From Candidatus Omnitrophota bacterium (GTDB lineage: Bacteria > Omnitrophota > Gorgyraeia > DTHP01), in assembly GCA_023818555.1 (NCBI GenBank), contig JAMWCG010000024.1, positions 1 to 9,959 on the forward strand: a stretch of DNA of 9,959 bases, in the 5' to 3' direction. Made by a program: the position numbers and the translations under genes. The notes under the pieces were generated by a model. That model saw only the letters and a list, made by a program, of their open reading frames with translations, was not told the origin of the DNA and ran no database searches. This document shows positions 6,210 through 9,959 of this stretch, in pieces (position 1 is the first letter of the stretch; each line of letters starts with the position of its first letter).

Positions 6210-7478
6210 TTATACTGGATTGATAATTAACCCGGAAGGGAGTTTGGGGTAGAAATAGGTAGACTTATGTGGCATTCGCTCTTTTAACAAAGCAATCTCT
6301 TTTACGGCATAAGCCGGAGTTGGTCTGAGGAAAAAGGCAACTTTAAATTCTCCTTTCTTTACCCGGCGAATTGCTTCTTTTAAATCCTGAGTATAAAATA
6401 TATTATCAAAATCAGAGTTCTGCAGAGCAAAAACTTTCTCTATAATAAGAAAATGGAAGAGAGAAACCTCAAGCCTTTTCCATACCGCAGGTTTAGTCTG
6501 GGGAATGATTTTTTCCGGATTAAACTCCCTCTTCAGACGAAGCAAAAAATATTCCTCTTTACCTAAATACATCCCGAATAAATAGAGATTATTTTCTGCT
6601 TTAGACAGTAAATTCAGCAGAGATAATCTCGGGCAGGGAATAATCTCAAAATATACCCTGAGTCTATCTTCAAAGTCAGCAGGTAGTTTTTTAAGCAAAC
6701 GATGGGTGGGAAGAATCTTTAACGCCTTATCTTTTAAAGGAGTCAAATATACCATTACATAGTTATAAGCTTCTTTCCCTGTATGCTGAGGATTTCTCTC
6801 CCGACAATATTTCTGATATAAAATGCTTACCTCGTAGCGGTGATGTCCATCAGCGATAAAGATATCCTTTTGCTGAAAATATTTTTCTATCCTATTTATC
6901 AATTTTAGATTATCTATACGCCAGAGATAATGTTCTACTTGTAAAAATTTAAATTTAATAAAGGGTTCCTGAGCATAATAAATCTTACTTAAACCTTCTA
7001 TAAGTTTAAAATTATCTTCAAAAATAGCAAAAATGGGATTGAGATTTGCCTTGACTTTTTTGAGAAGTTTAAAACGGTCTTCTTTGGGTTTGGCGGAGGT
7101 CTTCTCATGAAAGAAAACCCGATTATTTCTTGAAAGTTTTAGTCTGCAGATAATCCCCCAACGCAAAAAATCTTTTCTTTGATATCTAAATTTCTGGGCT
7201 AAAAGATAAAAGCAAGAAGATTTATCTTGAATTAAAATTTTTTCCTTGAGCCATTCTTTAAAAAAATCCCTGGCGCGTATATAACGGTTGTTATTCTCTG
7301 TATCTGTGGAGAAAATCTTTCCGCAATCAATCCTAATAATATTTAAAGGATGGGAGTGATAAAATCTCCCCTGCTCTTGTTGAGAAATCACATCGTAAGG
7401 TGGAGAGACTACCTGAGAAATATCTTTTATTTTCTCGGGATTATAAAAAATGCCTCTAAAAGGAAAAATATTTGCCAT
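6210..7478 (-). CDS. DUF1015 family protein of unknown function
   Basis: The 422-aa sequence carries the whole DUF1015 pattern: FPFRGIFYN near the start (5-13), VSPPYDVIS (24-32), N46 to R49 in LNIIRID, HEKTSAKPKEDRFKLLK (124-140), NLNPIFAIFED (145-155), the hallmark IADGHHRYE (208-216), and LPTHRLLKKL (256-265). There is no signal peptide or membrane segment, so it should be cytosolic. Its biochemical role is not established. The DGHHR motif resembles the catalytic motif of ParB/Srx-fold proteins, some of which are serine kinases, and family members often lie beside serA or serC in other bacteria; a role in serine metabolism is therefore only a guess. Here it sits 6 nt after the purine permease and 66 bp before rplU, with no serine genes nearby. 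The start ATG has no strong Shine-Dalgarno, suggesting coupling to the permease gene. Confidence 0.88.
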   Translation of the reverse strand: MANIFPFRGIFYNPEKIKDISQVVSPPYDVISQQEQGRFYHSHPLNIIRIDCGKIFSTDTENNNRYIRARDFFKEWLKEKILIQDKSSCFYLLAQKFRYQRKDFLRWGIICRLKLSRNNRVFFHEKTSAKPKEDRFKLLKKVKANLNPIFAIFEDNFKLIEGLSKIYYAQEPFIKFKFLQVEHYLWRIDNLKLINRIEKYFQQKDIFIADGHHRYEVSILYQKYCRERNPQHTGKEAYNYVMVYLTPLKDKALKILPTHRLLKKLPADFEDRLRVYFEIIPCPRLSLLNLLSKAENNLYLFGMYLGKEEYFLLRLKREFNPEKIIPQTKPAVWKRLEVSLFHFLIIEKVFALQNSDFDNIFYTQDLKEAIRRVKKGEFKVAFFLRPTPAYAVKEIALLKERMPHKSTYFYPKLPSGLIINPV

Positions 7479-7484
7479 TTAAAC

Positions 7485-8813
7485 TTATTCCAGAAAAGCA
7501 AATCTGAGAATAAAAAGTAGAGAAAGAAGATATACGAGTCCGGAAACTTCTTTCCCTTTTCCAGAGAATAGTTTTATAGCAGAGAAACTAATAAAACCTA
7601 TTGCTAAACCATTGGCGATACTAAAAGTTAAAGGCATGGTAATAATCACTAAAAAGGCAGGAATTGCCTCTGAATAATCTCGCCAATCAATTTTTGTAAT
7701 TGAGAGAAACATCAAGGTGCCAATAATAATTAATGCTGTAGCAGTAACCGGATGGAGAACCATTCCTGAACAAACCTCATAGCCTCCCCCAATCATCTTA
7801 GTAAGGGGAAAGAAGAAAAGAGAAAATAAGAAAAGAAGCCCTACAACCACACTGGTTAATCCTGAACGGCCTCCTTCACTAATCCCCGAAATGCTTTCAA
7901 TATAACTGGTAACTGTAGAGACTCCCAAAAGAGAACCAAAGACTGTACCTAAGGCATCTACAAAGAAACAGCGGCCTACACGGGGAAGTTTTCCATTTTT
8001 TATAAATCCCCCAATTTCTCCTATTCCCGCAAGAGTTCCTACAGTATCAAAAATATCCATAAAAAGGAAGGTAAAAACGATGGTCAAAAAACCAAGCTTT
8101 AAAGCACTTAAGATGTCAAGTTTAAATAAAGTAGGAGAAATGGAAGGAGGAGGCCCCATTATTCCCTGATATTTAACTATTCCTAAAGGAATTCCCAATA
8201 AGGCAGTAATAAGAATTCCTAAAAAAATACTTCCTTTTATCTTCCTGATTAAAAATAAAGAAGTGATTAACAATCCCAAAAGAGAAAGCATAGCATAGGG
8301 ACTGGTAATTTTCCCCAAACTTACAAAGGTAGATGGGTGGGAAATAATGATTCCTGCATCTTTTAGTCCCACAAAAGCAATTAAAAGACCAATACCACAC
8401 GCCACCGCAATGCGAATAGTTTGGGGAACAGCATCAAAAAGTTTTTGGCGAAACTTAGAGAGTGTAAGGAGAATAAAAATTACTCCTTCAATAAAAACAC
8501 ACCCTAAAGCCACCTCCCAGGAAATCCCCATTCCTAGACATACGGTATAAGCAAAATAGGCATTCATCCCCATGCCGGGAGCTAAAGCAATAGGATAATT
8601 TGTATAAATTCCCATTAAGATAGTGGTCAAAGCAGTAACCAAACATGTAGCCACCATTACTGCCCCAAAGTCCATTCCCGTTACGGAAAGAATTGCTGGA
8701 TTGACAAAGATAATATAAGCCATAGTCATAAAGGTAGTAAAACCAGCAATAATCTCCGTGCGCCAGTTCGTTCCCAGAGATTTAAGAGCAAAAAACTTAC
8801 TCATTTTACCCAT
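7485..8813 (-). CDS. NCS2-family purine permease, AzgA/PbuG type (adenine, guanine or hypoxanthine uptake)
   Basis: This 442-aa integral membrane protein belongs to the AzgA-like branch of nucleobase:cation symporters, which import hypoxanthine, guanine or adenine across the inner membrane. Signatures are MAYIIFVNPAIL (31-42), PIALAPGMGMNAYFAYTV (74-91), DIFDTVGTLAGIGE (253-266) and DALGTVFGSLLGVSTVTSYIES (286-307) followed by GGRSGLT (314-320). Long hydrophobic segments throughout fit the expected 14-helix fold. I chose ATG 8813 because AAAGGAG lies at 8818-8824 just upstream; Met4 (8804) is the alternative. An in-frame ATG at 8858 is rejected because it lies between the -10 and -35 of the promoter and adds an unrelated peptide. 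The leader of about 17 nt is too short for a purine riboswitch. The exact purine cannot be told from sequence. It is first in a leftward unit with the DUF1015 gene. Confidence 0.92.
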   Translation of the reverse strand: MGKMSKFFALKSLGTNWRTEIIAGFTTFMTMAYIIFVNPAILSVTGMDFGAVMVATCLVTALTTILMGIYTNYPIALAPGMGMNAYFAYTVCLGMGISWEVALGCVFIEGVIFILLTLSKFRQKLFDAVPQTIRIAVACGIGLLIAFVGLKDAGIIISHPSTFVSLGKITSPYAMLSLLGLLITSLFLIRKIKGSIFLGILITALLGIPLGIVKYQGIMGPPPSISPTLFKLDILSALKLGFLTIVFTFLFMDIFDTVGTLAGIGEIGGFIKNGKLPRVGRCFFVDALGTVFGSLLGVSTVTSYIESISGISEGGRSGLTSVVVGLLFLFSLFFFPLTKMIGGGYEVCSGMVLHPVTATALIIIGTLMFLSITKIDWRDYSEAIPAFLVIITMPLTFSIANGLAIGFISFSAIKLFSGKGKEVSGLVYLLSLLFILRFAFLE

Positions 8814-8817
8814 AAAA

Positions 8818-8824
8818 CTCCTTT
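8818..8824 (-). promoter_or_regulatory. Shine-Dalgarno of the purine permease gene
   Basis: AAAGGAG ends 4 nt before ATG 8813 and 13 nt before ATG 8804. The first spacing is a little short and the second long, so 8813 is preferred but not certain. The site lies downstream of the promoter's -10, consistent with a very short leader. Confidence 0.7.
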
Positions 8825-8836
8825 CTTTACCGCAAA

Positions 8837-8865
8837 AAGATAGCATATTTAAGCACAATTCTCAA
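8837..8865 (-). promoter_or_regulatory. Sigma70-type promoter for the purine permease gene
   Basis: Minus-strand TTGAGA (8865-8860) and TATCTT (8842-8837) are separated by 17 bp, and TGC directly before TATCTT gives an extended -10. A start near 8830 would leave about 17 nt of leader with the Shine-Dalgarno inside it. The geometry agrees with the chosen start codon. No operator repeat or riboswitch is visible. Confidence 0.7.
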
Positions 8866-8916
8866 GAAAAATCTAATCACTTTCGCGAGATTCTTATTTC
8901 ATTTCTTTTATATCTT

Positions 8917-8925
8917 TGGTATAAT
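8917..8925 (+). promoter_or_regulatory. Extended -10 promoter for the histidine kinase gene
   Basis: TGGTATAAT contains a perfect TATAAT with the TGn extension. The -35 region is poor (ATTTCA at 8896-8901 with 18 bp spacing is the best I find), which is usual for extended -10 promoters. Transcription would start around 8931-8933, only 4-6 nt before the ATG at 8937, so the message would be almost leaderless. Confidence 0.6.
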
Positions 8926-8936
8926 CTAAATAGAAA

Positions 8937-9959
8937 ATGGGGAAAACTAATCTCTCAAAGTTTAAGAAAGCATTAGAGTTAATATTATGGATAATTATCC
9001 TTAGTGGAGTAATATTTATCAACTTATCTCCTGCCCTCCTTAATATAGGACGCATTCAGCTCACCGCAGTTTTTTCTCTTTTCCTTTTAGTATTTGTCTT
9101 TAATCGTACGATTACCCTTACGCGTTTTTCTCCCACAAAAAAAATAGTTCTCAAAACCTTCATCTTCTTATTATTTCTCTATTTTGTTATTTATCTCTTT
9201 TCCTTTAAAATATATGAATTATGGATTTTCTATCTGCTTCCTGTTTTATTAGCCCTTTCCCTCTCTCTCGCTATCGTCCTCCAGCCAAGGGCTTTAACCT
9301 TAGCCTTGGTAGCCATTTCTATTTTTCTTCTCGGAGATATCTATTGGGGCATGCATCTCTCGGCTACAACCGCAGGGATTAATTTACCGGTGATATTCTC
9401 CAAGGTATTCTCTTTATCCCTTTTGTCTATCCTGGGATACTATCTATATAGAAGGGAACAGATGGCTACGGAAGAGTTAAATATTCTTAGCCAGAATTTG
9501 CAGAAACTAAATGAAGAACTGAAATTGAAGACTGAGGAGTTACTGAGAGCCAATAAAAGACTTCAGGAATTGTCTGAGGTCAAATCAAGATTTGTAGCCA
9601 CAGTTTCTCATGAATTAAGGACACCTCTCACTGCTATTCTTAACTCTCTTAAACTTATAGAATATGAGACCAAAGATAATAAGGAAATCAATGAGTATTT
9701 ATCCCTCATTAAAAAAAATGTTGACCGTCAGGCAATAATGATTGACAATCTCTTAGACCTCTCTAAAATTGAACGCGGTCATATAGAAGGAGTTCGCACC
9801 CAGGTTTCTCTAAATAGAATCGTAGGGGAAGTTATAGATTTATTAAAAGAAAAAGCCCGGGATAAAAACATCCATTTATTATTTGAGGCTAAAGAAGACC
9901 TGCCACTTATTTGGGCAGACCAAGAACAAGTCCGTAGAATATTTATCAATCTCCTCGAT
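8937..9959 (+). CDS. Membrane-bound sensor histidine kinase (341 codons visible, C terminus cut by the window edge)
   Basis: The frame opens with ATG 8937, directly after an in-frame TAG (8931-8933), and stays open to the last base. Residues 1-172 hold about six membrane segments (roughly 13-30, 40-56, 73-90, 95-115, 119-138, 150-171) with only short loops, so no large external sensor domain is present. Residues 174-215 are a charged Leu-rich coiled coil (LNILSQNLQKLNEEL...). The HisKA dimerisation domain follows, with the H-box FVATVSHELRTPL (219-231) and predicted autophosphorylated His225. LLDLSKIERG marks its second helix. The sequence stops in WADQEQVRRIFINLLD, at the start of the ATPase N-box, so the G boxes and any receiver domain lie outside. 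It would phosphorylate an Asp on a partner response regulator, not seen here. It is divergent from the purine permease; the stimulus is unknown. No Shine-Dalgarno precedes the ATG. Confidence 0.93.
   Translation, partial: MGKTNLSKFKKALELILWIIILSGVIFINLSPALLNIGRIQLTAVFSLFLLVFVFNRTITLTRFSPTKKIVLKTFIFLLFLYFVIYLFSFKIYELWIFYLLPVLLALSLSLAIVLQPRALTLALVAISIFLLGDIYWGMHLSATTAGINLPVIFSKVFSLSLLSILGYYLYRREQMATEELNILSQNLQKLNEELKLKTEELLRANKRLQELSEVKSRFVATVSHELRTPLTAILNSLKLIEYETKDNKEINEYLSLIKKNVDRQAIMIDNLLDLSKIERGHIEGVRTQVSLNRIVGEVIDLLKEKARDKNIHLLFEAKEDLPLIWADQEQVRRIFINLLD

Noticed and set aside
8814..8836. Purine riboswitch before the permease gene.
   Set aside because: The predicted leader is only about 17 nt, far too short for an aptamer, and no three-way junction sequence is visible.
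8814..8858. Upstream ATG at 8858 as the start of the purine permease.
   Set aside because: It lies between the -35 and -10 of the promoter, adds 15 residues foreign to the family, and a Shine-Dalgarno precedes ATG 8813.
8870..8892. Inverted repeat AATCT...AGATT in the divergent promoter region as an operator.
   Set aside because: The arms are only 5 bp in AT-rich DNA with a 13-nt spacer; a chance match is likely.
1..9959. CRISPR array, transposon, phage, toxin-antitoxin or defence island.
   Set aside because: I found no spaced direct repeats, transposase, integrase, terminal inverted repeats or defence-type genes; the content is housekeeping plus transport and signalling.

Overview
The window is an ordinary, tightly packed stretch of bacterial chromosome, AT-rich and almost entirely coding. 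Nine genes or gene pieces lie on the minus strand (positions 1 to 8813, transcribed right to left) and one truncated gene lies on the plus strand (8937 to the right edge). Core translation genes (L21, L27, ObgE) sit in a cluster order common in bacteria. ObgE lacks the C-terminal OCT extension seen in many Gram-positives. These facts fit an uncultured diderm-type bacterium; a candidate phylum such as Omnitrophota is possible, but this is only an impression from protein style and cannot be settled from the sequence.

Layout from right to left. A 123-bp divergent intergenic region (8814-8936) carries a sigma70-like promoter for each direction. Rightward runs a membrane histidine kinase with about six transmembrane segments, cut by the window edge just as its ATPase domain begins. 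Leftward come an AzgA-type NCS2 purine permease, a DUF1015 protein, and, after a 66-bp gap with its own promoter and a strong ribosome binding site, the block rplU-rpmA-obgE-proB-proA-nadD. This is followed by an mgtE-type magnesium transporter and the first 59 codons of a CNNM (DUF21) HlyC/CorC-family membrane protein.

Most junctions in the rplU block are overlaps or gaps of 0-1 nt; the exception is 59 bp between proB and proA. The block therefore looks like one co-transcribed, translationally coupled unit joining ribosome biogenesis (L21, L27, Obg), the first two steps of proline synthesis (ProB, ProA), NAD synthesis (NadD) and divalent-cation handling (MgtE, CNNM protein).

The main anomaly is a single in-frame TAA (1324-1326) that splits mgtE inside its N-terminal domain. 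The reading frame and family similarity continue unbroken on both sides, so it is either a recent nonsense mutation, a sequencing or assembly error, or a real split into a short N-domain peptide and a 366-residue transporter body. I saw no mobile element, CRISPR array, tRNA, rRNA or novel multi-gene system. The more interesting unknowns are the split mgtE, the DUF1015 protein, and the apparently near-leaderless histidine kinase.
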